A stretch of DNA of 62,236 nt from Betaproteobacteria bacterium (GTDB lineage Bacteria; Pseudomonadota; Gammaproteobacteria; Burkholderiales; Thiobacillaceae): NCBI GenBank assembly GCA_016873935.1, contig VGVT01000012.1, forward strand, positions 1 to 62,236, read 5' to 3'. This document shows, one piece after another, positions 51,488 to 62,236 of the stretch. A model generated the notes under the pieces. It did not search any database and had not been told where the DNA came from. It worked only from the letters and a program-made list of their open reading frames with translations. Every line of letters starts with the position of its first letter. Positions within the stretch are counted from its first letter, which is position 1. The position numbers were made by a program, and so were the translations under genes.

Positions 51488-51912
51488 CAGCGGGGCGTCC
51501 CGAAGGCGAGAGTCACGAATGCCGGGATTCTAGCCGGCCGGAATGTCGCCCGCTCGACACAGGCCACGCGCACCACCGCCTCCAGCAGAATTTCGTCATC
51601 GCGCGTGACGCGCTGGGCCATTTCCAGACTGGCGCGATTGAGCGCCGTCAGGCGGCATTCCACTTGCAGCCGGTCGTTGAAACGGGCCGGACGCAGATAG
51701 TCCGCCTGCACCCGGCGCACCACGAACACCACCCCGGCCTCTTCCGCCAGCCTGTCCTGCTCCAGGCCCAGGGCGGAGAGCCATTCGGTGCGGGCGCGCT
51801 CGAGGAACTTCAGGTAGTTTGCGTAATACACCACGCCACCGGCGTCGGTGTCTTCCCAGTAGACGCGCACGGGCCAGGAAAAGCTTGGGTTCTGGGTCGA
51901 GGTCTCGCTCAT
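51487..51912 (-). CDS. ybgC: Acyl-CoA thioesterase YbgC
   Basis: A 141-aa hotdog-fold thioesterase with the active-site block [20 protein letters not shown] (catalytic Asp in DTDAGG) and the [10 protein letters not shown] helix. It is usually the first gene of the Tol-Pal operon, as here. ATG 51912 gives the normal length. Confidence 0.93.
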
Positions 51913-51976
51913 GTCCGGAAATGTCGGCAGGCCGGGACGCTTGCACGACCAACCGGGTTGGCCCACCCGGGGCGGA

Positions 51977-53005
<1,029 letters not shown>

Positions 53006-53021
53006 GGCGCTTCAGCTCCCT

Positions 53022-53606
53022 CTATTTCTTCGCCAGCAGTTTCAGGGCCTGGCGGATGGATTCCTCCAAGCTCAGATCCTCGGGCAACTGCTTGATCGCG
53101 GGCACGGCCTCCTTGTCGGAGTAGCCCAGGGCCAGCAGGGCGTTGAGGGCGTCAGCCGCGACCCCGGCAGCGGTGGGCGCCCCCCCCGGCCCGGTCGGCA
53201 GTGCATCCGCCAGCTTGCCCTTGAGTTCCAGCAGCAGCCGCTCCGCCGTCTTCTTGCCGATGCCCGGCACCCGGGTCAGCCGGCCGGCGTCCTGCATCAC
53301 CACGCACTGGGCCAGATCGTCCACCGAGAGGCCCGAGAGCACCGCCAGGGCCAGCTTGGGGCCAACCCCGGAAATGCGGATGAGGGCGCGGAAGGCCTCG
53401 CGCTCCTTGTGGGTGAGGAAGCCGAACAACTGCTGGGCATCCTCGCGCACCACGAAATGGGTGAACAGGCTGACCCGCTCGCCCGTGGCGGGCAGGTTGT
53501 AGAAGCTGCTCATGGGCACGTCCACCTCGTAGCCGACGCCGGCCACGTCCAGCAGCACCTGGGGCGGCTGCTTTTCCAGCAGGATGCCGGTGAGCCGCCC
53601 GATCAC
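53022..53606 (-). CDS. ruvA: Holliday junction DNA-binding subunit RuvA
   Basis: A 194-aa protein opening [15 protein letters not shown]. It has the OB-fold domain, two helix-hairpin-helix motifs ([32 protein letters not shown]) and the C-terminal RuvB-contact domain. The start is GTG at 53606, overlapping the prenyltransferase stop (GTGA). Confidence 0.95.
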   Translation of the reverse strand: MIGRLTGILLEKQPPQVLLDVAGVGYEVDVPMSSFYNLPATGERVSLFTHFVVREDAQQLFGFLTHKEREAFRALIRISGVGPKLALAVLSGLSVDDLAQCVVMQDAGRLTRVPGIGKKTAERLLLELKGKLADALPTGPGGAPTAAGVAADALNALLALGYSDKEAVPAIKQLPEDLSLEESIRQALKLLAKK

Positions 53607-54556
53607 GCCCAGGCTCCCCAGGCCAGCACGGCGGCCAGGATCACGGGTTGCAGATGGGCGGCGGCGATGGTCATTTGCAGGGCGGGCATCAGTCTGGGCG
53701 GCTCGTGGGCATGCGTGGAGAGGATGCGGCCGGCTTTCAGCGCCGGCAAGACCGCCAGCAGCGACAGCAGCGCCAGGGCGGGCAGCCAGCCGGTGGCCAC
53801 CAGGCCGGCCAGGGAAGCGGCGGCCAGCAGCAGGATGAGCCAGTAGCCGCGCGCCGCGACGGCGGGTTCGAGGCGCGCCACCCAGTGGCGCTTGCCGGCC
53901 TGGATGTCCGCCGCGCGGTCGGGGAACTGGTTGATGTAGAGGATGTTGGTCACCAGCAGGGCATAAGGCAGGCCCAGCAGCCAGGGCTTGGCGGACGGGG
54001 CGCCGCGCTGGACGAAATCGGCGCCGGCGACGATGAGCAGGAAACCCGCCGCCACGCAAACCTCACCCAGGCCGCGGCTGTTGAGCTTGAGGGGCGGCGC
54101 CGAATAGGCCCAGCCGATCATCAGGCCCGCCAGGCCGATCCAGAACAGGCCCGGACCCCGGGTCTCGATGAGCCAGAGTCCGCCGGCGATGACCCCGCCA
54201 AACAGGACCACCGCCCAGGCCAGCATCTGGCGCGGCGACATGACCGCGTTCTGGATGAAGCGTGAACCGCCGGTGAACGGAAACAGCCGGTCGACGTTGA
54301 CCGCGTCGGTACCGTTGAGGTGGTCGTAGTAGTCGTTGAAGACGTTGACGCCGGCCTGGGTCGCCACCGCCAGCAGCACGGTAAGCAGGGCCAGGGGCCA
54401 GGAGAAGGCGGCATCCAGGGCGGTGGCGAAGCCCAGCAGGCAGCCGGCCAGGGCAATGGTGAGGAAAGCCGGACGGGTCGCCAGCAGATAGCGCAGGACC
54501 GGGTTGGACAGCCTGTCCCGGGTCGGTTCGAGGGGGGTGGCGGCGGTCTTGCTCAC
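53603..54556 (-). CDS. UbiA-family prenyltransferase, MenA-like
   Basis: A 317-aa membrane protein with about eight helices. The first Asp motif is [14 protein letters not shown], and a second region, [18 protein letters not shown], fits the 1,4-dihydroxy-2-naphthoate prenyltransferase (MenA) type. That enzyme would make demethylmenaquinone, but other men genes are not seen here, so the acceptor is uncertain. It is coupled at both ends, to ruvC and ruvA, by GTGA overlaps. This is an unusual place for a quinone gene. Confidence 0.8.
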   Translation of the reverse strand: MSKTAATPLEPTRDRLSNPVLRYLLATRPAFLTIALAGCLLGFATALDAAFSWPLALLTVLLAVATQAGVNVFNDYYDHLNGTDAVNVDRLFPFTGGSRFIQNAVMSPRQMLAWAVVLFGGVIAGGLWLIETRGPGLFWIGLAGLMIGWAYSAPPLKLNSRGLGEVCVAAGFLLIVAGADFVQRGAPSAKPWLLGLPYALLVTNILYINQFPDRAADIQAGKRHWVARLEPAVAARGYWLILLLAAASLAGLVATGWLPALALLSLLAVLPALKAGRILSTHAHEPPRLMPALQMTIAAAHLQPVILAAVLAWGAWA

Positions 54557-55071
54557 AGCATTCTCCCGGCCCGCCGGCGGCGGGTGGCGGTGGTCAGCCC
54601 GCCCAGGCCCATGCCGCCGTGGGCATGACAGATGGCGCAGGCGAGGGCGTCGGCGGAATCGGACCGGGGCTCGGCGGGCAGGTTGAGCAGGCGCTTCACC
54701 ATGTGCATGACCTGCTGCTTGTCAGCGTGGCCATTGCCCACCACCGCCTGCTTGACCTGCAGCGCCGTATATTCGAACACCGGCTGGCCGGCGGCGGTCA
54801 GCGCCGCGATGGCCGCACCGCGGGCCTGGCCGAGCAGCAGGGTGGATTGGGGATTCACGTTGACGAACACCTTTTCGATGGCGGCGGCATCGGGCTTGAA
54901 CTGCTCCAGCACCTCCAGCACGCCGTCGAAGATGATCTTGATGCGCGCCGGCAGTTCCCCGGTTTCCGTGCGCACCACGCCGCTCGCCACGTAGGACAAC
55001 TTCTGGCCGTCCTTGTCGATGACGCCGTAGCCGGTGACGCGCAGGCCGGGATCCAGGCCGAGGAGTCTCAC
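54553..55071 (-). CDS. ruvC: Holliday junction endonuclease RuvC
   Basis: A 172-aa resolvase with the catalytic acidic residues in ILGLDPGL-type context ([14 protein letters not shown]), [13 protein letters not shown] and the C-terminal [15 protein letters not shown]. The start is GTG at 55071, overlapping the yebC stop. Confidence 0.95.
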   Translation of the reverse strand: MRLLGLDPGLRVTGYGVIDKDGQKLSYVASGVVRTETGELPARIKIIFDGVLEVLEQFKPDAAAIEKVFVNVNPQSTLLLGQARGAAIAALTAAGQPVFEYTALQVKQAVVGNGHADKQQVMHMVKRLLNLPAEPRSDSADALACAICHAHGGMGLGGLTTATRRRRAGRML

Positions 55072-55796
55072 TCCGGCAAAATCGCCGAAGTGTAGACGTC
55101 CTGCACGTCGTCCAGGTCGTCGAGCATGTCCAGCATCTTCTGGAACTTCACGGCGTCGTCGCCGGCCACGTCGGTCTCGTTCAGGGCCTTCATGGTGATT
55201 TCCGCGACCACGGGCTTGAAACCGGCCTTATCCAGGGCCTCCTTCACCAGGGTGAGGTCGCCGGTGGGCGCGGTGAGTACCTCGACGGAGCCGTCGTCGT
55301 TGGCGATCACGTCCTCGGCCCCCGCCTCCAGGGCCACTTCCATGACCTGATCCTCGGAGGCGCCGGGCGCCAGGACGATCTGGCCGCAGTGCTTGAACTG
55401 GAAGGCCACGCAACCGTCGGTGCCCAGGTTGCCACCGTGCTTGGACATGGCGTGGCGCACGTCGGCGACGGTGCGCACCCGGTTGTCGGTGAGGCAGTCG
55501 ACGATCACGGCGGCGCCGCCGGGTCCGTAGCCCTCGTAGCGGATTTCCTCGTAATTCACGCCTTCCAGTTCGCCGGTGCCCTTCTTGACGGCCCGATCGA
55601 TGTTGTCGTTCGGCATGTTCTCGCCCTTGGCCTTGTCGATGGCCAGGCGCAGGCGCGGGTTGAAACTAGGATCGCCACCGCCCATCTTCGCCGCCACGGT
55701 GATTTCCTTGGCATAGCGGGAAAAAATCTTGCCGCGTTTTTCATCCTGACGCCCCTTGCGGTGCTGGATGTTCGCCCATTTGCTGTGTCCTGCCAT
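55068..55796 (-). CDS. yebC: YebC/PmpR-family transcription or translation factor
   Basis: A 242-aa protein with the family opening [18 protein letters not shown] and the central [19 protein letters not shown]. Members have been described as transcriptional regulators and, more recently, as ribosome-associated factors helping at proline stretches. It heads the ruvC operon, as in many proteobacteria. Confidence 0.94.
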   Translation of the reverse strand: MAGHSKWANIQHRKGRQDEKRGKIFSRYAKEITVAAKMGGGDPSFNPRLRLAIDKAKGENMPNDNIDRAVKKGTGELEGVNYEEIRYEGYGPGGAAVIVDCLTDNRVRTVADVRHAMSKHGGNLGTDGCVAFQFKHCGQIVLAPGASEDQVMEVALEAGAEDVIANDDGSVEVLTAPTGDLTLVKEALDKAGFKPVVAEITMKALNETDVAGDDAVKFQKMLDMLDDLDDVQDVYTSAILPE

Positions 55797-55876
55797 GCTC
55801 GTTACCCGCTGAAAAATGTTGTGATTTTACACCGGGGCGGGACCGCCGCCGGCTACACATGGCCCGCGTTGGAGCG

Positions 55877-56716
55877 TCAGGGCCGACCGGCCTCGCGGGC
55901 GGGAAGATGCGCGGCGAGGAATCGCTCCAGGCCGAGCACGTAGTCTTCTCCGCTCAACAGGAAACCGCCGTTGTGATCGCCGCGCAATCGCAGAAAGCCT
56001 TTGGGAGGATGTGCCGCCTCGTAGAGCGCGAGGCCGTGCCGATAGGGAATGATCTCGTCCTCTGGGCTGTGAATCACCAGCACGGGCAGCCGTGCCCGCG
56101 TAAGTTCGGCAAGGGTGTCGTGGCGCAGGCGCGCGAGCTGGCGCGCGGGCAGCCACGGATAGAGTTCGGCGGCCAGCTCGGGCACCGAGGTGAAGGCGGA
56201 TTCGAGGATCAAGGCCCCGGCCGGCTCGCGCGCCGCCAGCCAGGCGGCCAGCGAGGCGCCCAGGGAGCGACCGAAGAGGACGATGCGGTGCGGCGCCTCG
56301 CCGCGCATGTGCACGAGATGGCGCCAGGCCGCCGCGGCATCCCGTTGCAGGCCCGCCTCGCTCGGACTGCCCTGGCTGAGGCCGTAGCCGCGGTAATCGA
56401 TGATCAGCACCGACAGGCCCAGGCGGTTGAAGATGCGCAGGGAATCCAGGCGGTGGGAAATGTTGCCGGCGTTGCCATGCAGGAACAGCAGCGTGCCGCG
56501 CGGCTCGCGCGACGGCACGAACCAGCCGTGCAGGGTGACGCCGTCCTCGGTTTGCGGACGCACCTCCTCGTAGTCCAGGCCGATGTCGCGGGGATTCGCC
56601 ACCAGTTCGCGGGAAGGCAGGTAGAGCAGCGAAGACTGTCCGAGAAAGACGGCCAGAACCAGGGCGCCATAACCGACGCCCAGCAGCAGCAGGGCTTGCA
56701 TCAGGGCGCGGCGCAC
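55877..56716 (-). CDS. Membrane-anchored alpha/beta hydrolase
   Basis: A 279-aa protein. One N-terminal membrane helix (about 7-25) leads to an alpha/beta hydrolase domain with oxyanion loop LFLHGNAGN, nucleophile elbow [12 protein letters not shown] (Ser in GRSLG), the Asp in [11 protein letters not shown] and a His near GDHNGG. It resembles the YfhR/BEM46 group. The start is GTG at 56716; ATG 56701 is possible. Substrate unknown. Confidence 0.8.
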   Translation of the reverse strand: MRRALMQALLLLGVGYGALVLAVFLGQSSLLYLPSRELVANPRDIGLDYEEVRPQTEDGVTLHGWFVPSREPRGTLLFLHGNAGNISHRLDSLRIFNRLGLSVLIIDYRGYGLSQGSPSEAGLQRDAAAAWRHLVHMRGEAPHRIVLFGRSLGASLAAWLAAREPAGALILESAFTSVPELAAELYPWLPARQLARLRHDTLAELTRARLPVLVIHSPEDEIIPYRHGLALYEAAHPPKGFLRLRGDHNGGFLLSGEDYVLGLERFLAAHLPAREAGRP

Positions 56717-56764
56717 GGCACGCGGGAGACGGGCGTCCGGCGGGGGCTTCGTTGCGGCATGCCT

Positions 56765-56896
56765 TCAGGCCAGGCGTTTCGTCCTGGCCCGCCTATCGCC
56801 TGCCGCGCGCATGGCCACGGTGGCGGCGCGGGCAAGGCGGCGACGGAGGGAGTCGCGCCGGATGCTTCCGGCGTAGACCAGGATGTTGCAGCGCAT
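56765..56896 (-). pseudogene. N-terminal remnant of an NADPH-dependent FMN reductase
   Basis: A 43-codon ORF reads [20 protein letters not shown] and then [13 protein letters not shown] before running into unrelated Arg-rich sequence and a stop. The FMN-binding start (AGS.R..S.nr.LA) is typical of the NADPH-dependent FMN reductase family, but the remaining 130 or so residues are missing. It sits in the 374-base gap between the hydrolase and the HerA-like gene. No other gene is seen there. Confidence 0.5.
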
Positions 56897-57090
56897 GGCG
56901 TGTCCTCGGTGCGGCGGTGGAACCGGGTTTTATCACCAAACTCCGGACCGGCGCGAAAAGGCGTGCGGCCATCCCCTGCCCCGCCGGCGCAGAATTCTCG
57001 GCCGCATTGGCCAAAGCCGGCTGTGCCCCGCCGCACTGTCGCGGTGCGCGGCGGTCTCCTAGAATGAACGGAATTTTTCGAGGAGACACC

Positions 57091-58620
57091 ATGACCGCGC
57101 CCCTGCTCATCGCCAAGAACGACACCATGGAACTGCATCTGCTGCCGCAGATGGCCAACCGGCACGGGCTGATCACCGGCGCCACCGGTACCGGCAAGAC
57201 GGTGACCCTGCAAACCCTGGCGGAACAGTTTTCCGCCATCGGTGTGCCCTGCTTCATGTCCGACGTGAAGGGCGATCTCTCCGGTATTTCCCAAGCCGGC
57301 GGCGGCAATGCCAAAGTCGCCGAGCGTGTAGAGAAACTGGGCCTGACGGACCACACCTACCAAGGCTTCCCGGTCACCTTCTGGGATGTCTTCGGCGAAC
57401 TGGGTCACCCGATGCGCGCCAACGTGTCCGACATGGGCCCTCTGCTGCTCGCCCGCATGCTGGAGCTCAACGAAACCCAGGCCGGGGTGCTCAACCTGGT
57501 GTTCAAGGTGGCCGATGACGCCGGCCTGCTGCTGCTGGACTTCAAGGATCTGCGCGCCATGCTGCAGTTCGTCGGCGACAACGCCAGGCAGTTCACCACC
57601 GAGTACGGCAACATCTCCGCCGCCAGCGTCGGCGCCATCCAGCGCGGCCTGCTGGCCCTGGAAAGCCAGGGTGGCGAGAGGATCTTCGGCGAGCCCATGC
57701 TCGACATCGCCGACCTGATGCAGACTGACCGCGGCAAGGGCGTCATCAACATCCTGGCCGCCGACAAGCTCATGCAGTCTCCCAAGATGTACGCCACCCT
57801 GCTGCTCTGGCTGCTCTCCGAACTGTTCGAGAACCTGCCGGAAGCAGGAGACCTGGACAAGCCCAAGCTGGTGTTCTTCTTCGACGAGGCCCACCTTCTC
57901 TTCGCCGACGCCCCCGCCGCGCTGGTCGACAAGATCGAGCAGGTGGTACGCCTGATCCGCTCCAAGGGCGTGGGCGTCTACTTCGTCACGCAGAACCCGG
58001 CCGACGTGCCGGACAAGGTGCTGGGTCAGCTTGGCAACCGCGTGCAGCATGCCCTGCGCGCCTTCTCGGCGCGCGATCAGAAGGCGGTGCGCGCGGCCGC
58101 CGAGACCATGCGCGACAACGCCAACCTCGACGAGGAGGCGGCCATCACCGAACTGGGTGTCGGCGAAGCCCTGGTGTCCTGCCTGGACGAGAAGGGTCGC
58201 CCCGGCATCGTCGAGCGCGCCTTTGTCGTGCCGCCACGTGGCCAGATCGGCCCGATCGACGCCAGCCGGCGCCAGCAGATCATGCAGTCCTCGCTGGTGG
58301 CCGGGGTGTACGAGAAGCTCATCGATCGCGAGTCGGCCTACGAGGTGCTCAAGGCCCGCGCCGAGCAGGCCCAGGCGGAACAGGCCCAGGTCCAGGCGGA
58401 GGCCGCCGCGCGCAAGGCCGAAGCCCAGGCGCCGGCTGCTGGCGGCGGACTGGGCGGCGTGCTCGGCGACCTGCTGGGTGGCGCTGCCGGCGCCGGCGGC
58501 CGGCGCCGGGAAGGCGTGGTCGAAGCCCTGGCCAAGAGCGCGGCGCGTTCGGTCGGCAGCCAGGTGGGCCGGGCCATCATCCGCGGCGTGCTCGGCTCAC
58601 TGCTGGGAGGACGTCGGTGA
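57091..58620 (+). CDS. HerA-like ATPase, DUF853 (YjgR family)
   Basis: A 509-aa ATPase. Walker A is [17 protein letters not shown] near residue 27, and Walker B is [14 protein letters not shown]-terminal Ala/Gln helix and a Gly-rich end ([22 protein letters not shown]) match the DUF853/YjgR family of helicase-like proteins of unknown role. ATG 57091 follows CGAGGAGACACC. Its stop overlaps the next start (GTGA). Confidence 0.88.
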   Translation: MTAPLLIAKNDTMELHLLPQMANRHGLITGATGTGKTVTLQTLAEQFSAIGVPCFMSDVKGDLSGISQAGGGNAKVAERVEKLGLTDHTYQGFPVTFWDVFGELGHPMRANVSDMGPLLLARMLELNETQAGVLNLVFKVADDAGLLLLDFKDLRAMLQFVGDNARQFTTEYGNISAASVGAIQRGLLALESQGGERIFGEPMLDIADLMQTDRGKGVINILAADKLMQSPKMYATLLLWLLSELFENLPEAGDLDKPKLVFFFDEAHLLFADAPAALVDKIEQVVRLIRSKGVGVYFVTQNPADVPDKVLGQLGNRVQHALRAFSARDQKAVRAAAETMRDNANLDEEAAITELGVGEALVSCLDEKGRPGIVERAFVVPPRGQIGPIDASRRQQIMQSSLVAGVYEKLIDRESAYEVLKARAEQAQAEQAQVQAEAAARKAEAQAPAAGGGLGGVLGDLLGGAAGAGGRRREGVVEALAKSAARSVGSQVGRAIIRGVLGSLLGGRR

Positions 58621-59261
58621 GCATGGATAAAGTAGTCCTCGACGCCGCCCATTTCGACAGCAAGGCGCGTCAGTGGGACGAAAATCCGGTATTCCGGGAA
58701 CGGGCCGAGAACATCGCGGCGGGCATCCGCGCCGCCGTGCCGCTTTCCAGGTCCATGGCCGCCCTCGACTACGGCAGCGGCTCCGGCCTGCTGAGCTTCC
58801 CGCTCAAGGACGAGTTGGGCCAAATCACCCTGAAGGACACTTCGGCAGGAATGCTGGCGGTGGCGGAGGAGAAAATCGCGGCCCAGGGTGTCACCAACAT
58901 GGTCACGCGGCAGGCCGATCTCACCGCGGACACCCCGCAGGACGAGCGCTACGACCTCATCTACTCGTCCATGACCCTGCACCACATTCCGGATACGGAC
59001 GCCATCCTGAAGACCTTCCATACCCTGCTGAACCCCGGCGGCTGGCTGTGTATCGCCGACCTGGACGAGGAGGATGGCAGCTTCCACGGCATCGAGGTGG
59101 AGGTGCATCACGGCTTCGGGCGCGAGATGCTGGCGGGAAAAGCCACCCGGGCGGGCTTTGCGCGGCCCCGCTTCGAAACGGTGTTCGAAATCGTCAAGGA
59201 AACGGAACAGGGCGCCAGGGCCTACCCGGTGTTCCTGATGGTGGCGCAACGCGCCGGCTGA
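58617..59261 (+). CDS. Class I SAM-dependent methyltransferase
   Basis: A 214-aa methyltransferase with the SAM loop [15 protein letters not shown], acidic motif [14 protein letters not shown], and motif [15 protein letters not shown]. The acceptor is unknown. GTG 58617 is preferred because GGAGG lies six bases upstream and it overlaps the ATPase stop; ATG 58623 is possible. It converges on folB with no gap. Confidence 0.85.
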   Translation: MSMDKVVLDAAHFDSKARQWDENPVFRERAENIAAGIRAAVPLSRSMAALDYGSGSGLLSFPLKDELGQITLKDTSAGMLAVAEEKIAAQGVTNMVTRQADLTADTPQDERYDLIYSSMTLHHIPDTDAILKTFHTLLNPGGWLCIADLDEEDGSFHGIEVEVHHGFGREMLAGKATRAGFARPRFETVFEIVKETEQGARAYPVFLMVAQRAG

Positions 59262-59618
59262 TCAAAGGCGCGAGCCGCGCTCGACGATGATGCCGAGTTC
59301 CTTGACGCCGCGCAGGATGGCCAGCTTGCGCACGGCCACGCGCACCCAGGGCGCGCCGAATTCATTGCGCACGATGTCGGCGATGAGTTCACCCAGGGTT
59401 TCCACCAGACGGATTTCGCGACCGCCCGCCACCTCCCGGATGCGCGCCGCCACCTGTCCATAATCGATGGTGTCGGCGACGTTGTCGGTATGCCCGGCCT
59501 TGTGGTCGTAAAGGCCGATCTCCAAGTCGATCATCACCGGCTGGGGCGCTTTGCGCTCCCACTCGTACAGCCCGATAATCATCTCCAGGCGGAAGTCCCG
59601 CAGAAACAAGATATCCAT
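59262..59618 (-). CDS. folB: Dihydroneopterin aldolase FolB
   Basis: A 118-aa enzyme of folate synthesis that makes 6-hydroxymethyl-dihydropterin, the FolK substrate. The opening DILFLRDFRLEMIIGLYEWE, the DTIDYGQVAARI block and LVETLGELIAD are diagnostic. ATG 59618 is used. It is divergent from plsY, its common neighbour. Confidence 0.93.
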   Translation of the reverse strand: MDILFLRDFRLEMIIGLYEWERKAPQPVMIDLEIGLYDHKAGHTDNVADTIDYGQVAARIREVAGGREIRLVETLGELIADIVRNEFGAPWVRVAVRKLAILRGVKELGIIVERGSRL

Positions 59619-59677
59619 CGCAATCCGTTCGACCGACCGCTGAAAAGGCCGCGATTGTACGCAAACACTCCTCACTC

Positions 59678-60292
59678 ATGCTCGCTACCGCTCTGACATT
59701 GCTCGCCGCCTACCTGCTGGGCTCTATTTCCTTCGCCATCCTGATCGCCCGCATCTACGGTCTGCCTGACCCGCGCAGCCATGGCTCCGGCAATCCGGGC
59801 GCCACCAACATGCTGCGCACGGGCCGGAAGTCGGCCGCCGCCCTCACCCTGTTCGGCGACGCCTTGAAAGGATACTGCGCCGTGCTGCTGGCGCAGTGGG
59901 CCACCGTGCACTTCGGTCTGCCAGCGCCTACCCCCTATCTGGCCGCCCTCGCCGCCTTCCTCGGCCATCTGTTCCCGGTCTTCCACGGCTTCAAGGGCGG
60001 CAAGGGCGTGGCCACCGCGCTGGGCGTGCTGCTGGCCCTGGATGCCCGCCTGGGCGGCCTGGTGGTGGCGACCTGGCTGGCGGTGTTCGCCGTCACCCGC
60101 GTCTCCTCGCTGTCCGCGCTGGTGGCGGCGACCCTGGCGCCGGTCTATGGTTATTACATATTGCGCGGCAGCGCGGATGGCGCTTACCCGACCGCCATCC
60201 TGGTCGCGCTCTCCCTGCTGGTGCTGGCGCGACACCACCGCAACATCCGCAAACTGCTGTCCGGCGAGGAAAAGGCGTTCAAGAAACCCTGA
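59678..60292 (+). CDS. plsY: Glycerol-3-phosphate acyltransferase PlsY
   Basis: A 204-aa membrane enzyme that acylates glycerol-3-phosphate from acyl-phosphate. The three conserved motifs are GSGNPGATNMLRTG, HLFPVFHGFKGGKGVAT and the LVLARHHRNIRKLLSGEE tail. It has about five membrane helices. Confidence 0.95.
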   Translation: MLATALTLLAAYLLGSISFAILIARIYGLPDPRSHGSGNPGATNMLRTGRKSAAALTLFGDALKGYCAVLLAQWATVHFGLPAPTPYLAALAAFLGHLFPVFHGFKGGKGVATALGVLLALDARLGGLVVATWLAVFAVTRVSSLSALVAATLAPVYGYYILRGSADGAYPTAILVALSLLVLARHHRNIRKLLSGEEKAFKKP

Positions 60293-60294
60293 GC

Positions 60295-61026
60295 ATGTTC
60301 GAAAAGACCATCGACTATGCGCGCGAAAGCCTGATCGCCGCTTCCGAGGCGGCGGTGGACCGGGCCGGCGATCGCCTCGGCCAGGTGGTGGACAACGCCA
60401 GCCAGGCTATCGACGACAAGCTGGACAAGATTTCCCAGGAGCTGCACAACCAGCGCAGCATGACCAAGGATGACGTGCGCGACATGGTGGACTATGCCGC
60501 CGAGCGCCTGACCGTGGTGCTGGACGACCGCATCGCTGCCATGCGCCGTGAGATCGCCGGCCTGGTGGAGGAAAAGACGGAGTACTTCAAGGCCGAGATC
60601 GACAGCTTCTTCATCAAGCGCCAGCAGGATCTCGCCCGCGAACGCCGCCGTCTGCTGCTCAACATTGTGCTGGCCAGCCTTGCCGCCCTCGGCGTCGGGG
60701 CGGTCTCCCTGTTCTACAAGGGCATCCAGGATTGGGACCTGCTCACCGTCTTCCGCGTGGTGTTGGCCTCCCTGGCCGGCGGCTATGCGGTCTGGCTGGT
60801 CCTGTCGCTGCTGCGCGACTGGCTGCGCATGACCGAGCACCGCAAGGACATGGTGTTCCTCGCCGCCCGTTACTGGGGCTGGCTACGCCCCGCCAGCGTG
60901 TTTTCCACCCTGTTGGTGCTGATTCTCCTCGGCGTGCTCGGACTGGCGCTGGCCTTCCCTGAATTCGTGCTGGACCTGCTGGAACAGCAGTTCGACCTCA
61001 AGTTCGACCTCCGTCTCAAACCCTGA
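60295..61026 (+). CDS. Coiled-coil membrane protein of unknown function
   Basis: A 243-aa protein. A long, charged N-terminal helix region (residues 1-120) could form a coiled coil. Three hydrophobic segments follow (about 121-138, 150-175, 198-220), with basic loops between. It resembles YqjD or phage-holin-superfamily proteins only in layout. It starts two bases after plsY and is followed at once by a palindromic element. Confidence 0.65.
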   Translation: MFEKTIDYARESLIAASEAAVDRAGDRLGQVVDNASQAIDDKLDKISQELHNQRSMTKDDVRDMVDYAAERLTVVLDDRIAAMRREIAGLVEEKTEYFKAEIDSFFIKRQQDLARERRRLLLNIVLASLAALGVGAVSLFYKGIQDWDLLTVFRVVLASLAGGYAVWLVLSLLRDWLRMTEHRKDMVFLAARYWGWLRPASVFSTLLVLILLGVLGLALAFPEFVLDLLEQQFDLKFDLRLKP

Positions 61027-61030
61027 GAGC

Positions 61031-61303
61031 TTAGAGCCTATTTCAGTAGGACTCATGCCCCGCGCCGCTGGTGTGCGGGATGCAGTGCAAGGCGCGGGTG
61101 GCGCGGTTTGGTCGTTCCAAACAAGCCACCCGCAACGCGGCAATGCGCCCGCACACCAACGGCCCTTCGGGTTGAGGCCAGGAACGGCGTCTGCGGCGTT
61201 GCGGCGCTTGGCCATGGAATGACCATGGCCGGCGCGTCGCGCCTTGCATCCATCCGTTCCTGGCCTCAACGCGGGGCATGATCCCTACTAAAATAGGCTC
61301 TTA
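61031..61303. mobile_element. Palindromic MITE-like element at the tsaD stop
   Basis: Imperfect terminal inverted repeats (61031-61063 and 61271-61303, 29 of 33 matching, gagcctattt at the tips) are bounded by TTA on both sides. Inside are two long hairpins. One (about 61064-61163) has arms ccgctggtgtgcggg / cccgcacaccaacgg. The other (about 61172-61270) has arms gttgaggccaggaacgg and the inverse, around ggccatgg / ccatggcc. No protein is encoded, so it would need a helper in trans. The right TTA is the tsaD stop codon. Confidence 0.8.
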
Positions 61304-62236
61304 GGCGGCGATCGCCACCAGCTCGGCCAGGTCCCAGCGCGGCCGCACGGCAAAACGGCCGTCCGCGGCCGGCAGGCCGGCGGCCAGACGCAAGCCACCG
61401 GCGAAGGCGATCATGGCGCCGTTGTCGGTGCACAGATCCAGGGGCGGATAGAACACGCTGAGATGACGTTGCGCCATCTCGGCGTCGAGGCGGGCGCGCA
61501 GGGCCCGGTTGGCCCCTACCCCGCCCGCCACCACCAGCCGCTTCAGGCCGGTCTTCTTCAGTGCCGCCAGGCATTTGCCCGCCAGCACGTCCACCACCGC
61601 GGCCTGAAAGCCGGCGGCGATGTCCGCCTGGTTGTCCAGTCCCGCCTTCTTCACCAGGGTCAGCACCGCGGTCTTCAGGCCGGAAAAGCTGAACTCCAGG
61701 TCGCCGGAATGCAGCATGGGCCGGGGCAGGTCGAAGCGGTAGGGATGACCGGTATCGGCCAGTCTGGACAGGGCGGGTCCACCGGGATAGCCGAGGCCGA
61801 GCAGTTGCGCGGTCTTGTCGAAGGCCTCGCCGGCGGCGTCGTCGACCGTCTCGCCCAGCAGCGCGTAGCGTCCCACCCCGTCCACCCGCATGAGCTGGGT
61901 ATGGCCACCGGAGACGAGCAGGGCGACGAAGGGGAACTCGGGCCGCGGATTCGCCAGCAGGGGCGAGAGCAGATGGCCTTCCAGATGGTGGATGCCGAGT
62001 GCGGGAATACGCAGCGCCGCCGCCAGGGCGTTGGCGAAACCGGCGCCCACCAGCAGGGCGCCGGCCAGGCCCGGTCCCTGGGTGTAGGCGACGGCATCGA
62101 GGTCGGCCAGGACCAGTCCCGCCTGTTTCAGCACGGCCCGGGTGAGGGGGATGACGCGGCGGATGTGGTCGCGCGAGGCCAGTTCCGGCACCACGCCGCC
62201 GTATTCGGCGTGCATGGCCACCTGCGAGTGGACGGC
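61301..62236 (-). CDS. tsaD: tRNA N6-adenosine threonylcarbamoyltransferase TsaD, partial
   Basis: The last 311 codons; the start lies beyond the window. TsaD transfers threonylcarbamoyl to A37 of ANN-decoding tRNAs. The iron-binding [32 protein letters not shown], the HLEGHL metal motif and SGGHTQLM are intact, with [10 protein letters not shown] near the end. The stop TAA coincides with the edge of the palindromic element, so the normal terminator region is replaced. Confidence 0.95.
   Translation of the reverse strand, partial: AVHSQVAMHAEYGGVVPELASRDHIRRVIPLTRAVLKQAGLVLADLDAVAYTQGPGLAGALLVGAGFANALAAALRIPALGIHHLEGHLLSPLLANPRPEFPFVALLVSGGHTQLMRVDGVGRYALLGETVDDAAGEAFDKTAQLLGLGYPGGPALSRLADTGHPYRFDLPRPMLHSGDLEFSFSGLKTAVLTLVKKAGLDNQADIAAGFQAAVVDVLAGKCLAALKKTGLKRLVVAGGVGANRALRARLDAEMAQRHLSVFYPPLDLCTDNGAMIAFAGGLRLAAGLPAADGRFAVRPRWDLAELVAIAA

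Noticed and set aside
61043-61279. Small frames inside the palindromic element
   Set aside because: They arise from hairpin arms and have no ribosome sites or protein-like composition.

Overview
This is a GC-rich, gene-dense chromosomal window that reads as a betaproteobacterial sulfur oxidiser, probably related to Thiobacillus. The reasons are the gene orders pcnB-folK-dgk-panBC, ilvBHC-psd-pssA-leuA and ybgC-tolQRAB-pal-cpoB-queEC, a Qmo/Hdr cluster (qmoA-qmoB-hdrC-hdrB) like those used with APS reductase in sulfur oxidisers, a YeeE/YedE sulfur-compound permease, and c-type cytochromes behind FNR-type boxes. The placement rests on remembered gene order and protein motifs; no database search was run.

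Layout. 1-3.5 kb (minus): end of a flagellar operon (fliJ, fliK), then a Trm112-like protein, lpxK, exbD and exbB. 3.6-8.3 kb (plus): pcnB, folK, dgk, panB, panC, panD. 8.3-15.4 kb: ampD and a thioredoxin-like gene; a split aerotaxis-type receptor (PAS protein plus CZB-type MCP) behind a FliA-like promoter; pilR with a frame-broken pilS; small conserved genes; and a secreted four-helix protein behind an FNR box. 15.4-21.3 kb: an accessory segment with moxR, an unrecognised 515-aa gene, a DUF58 gene and a TgpA-like membrane gene lacking its transglutaminase domain. It is bracketed by the end of hdrB and a 180-bp second copy of that end. 21.3-26.4 kb: qmoA-qmoB-hdrC-hdrB. 26.6-34.3 kb: valS, holC, sucCD, wrbA, a HugZ-like gene and a DUF2069 gene. 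34.3-36.4 kb: two cytochrome c genes. 36.4-43.3 kb: leuA, pssA, psd, ilvC, ilvH, ilvB and two tRNA-Lys genes. 43.3-51.9 kb: a TlpA-like gene, YeeE/YedE, queC, queE and the Tol-Pal operon. 52-56.7 kb: ruvB, ruvA, a MenA-like prenyltransferase gene, ruvC, yebC and a hydrolase. 56.7-62.2 kb: a reductase remnant, a HerA-like ATPase, a methyltransferase, folB, plsY, a coiled-coil membrane protein, a 270-bp palindromic element, and tsaD running off the edge.

The least ordinary signals are these. (1) The MoxR segment is bracketed by direct copies of the hdrB 3' end, as if it had integrated by homologous recombination. (2) Three small inverted elements have arms made of GGG-N4 heptads. One is carried in frame inside valS, and two abut the stop codons of ilvC and ilvH. 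(3) A 22-bp tandem duplication breaks pilS, and removing one copy restores the frame exactly. (4) A hairpin-rich element sits at the tsaD stop codon with TTA at both ends.

Most of the window is housekeeping: lipid A and phospholipid synthesis, pantothenate, folate, branched-chain amino acids, queuosine, DNA repair and envelope integrity. The sulfur and respiratory genes (qmo/hdr, cytochromes, YeeE) give it its metabolic flavour.
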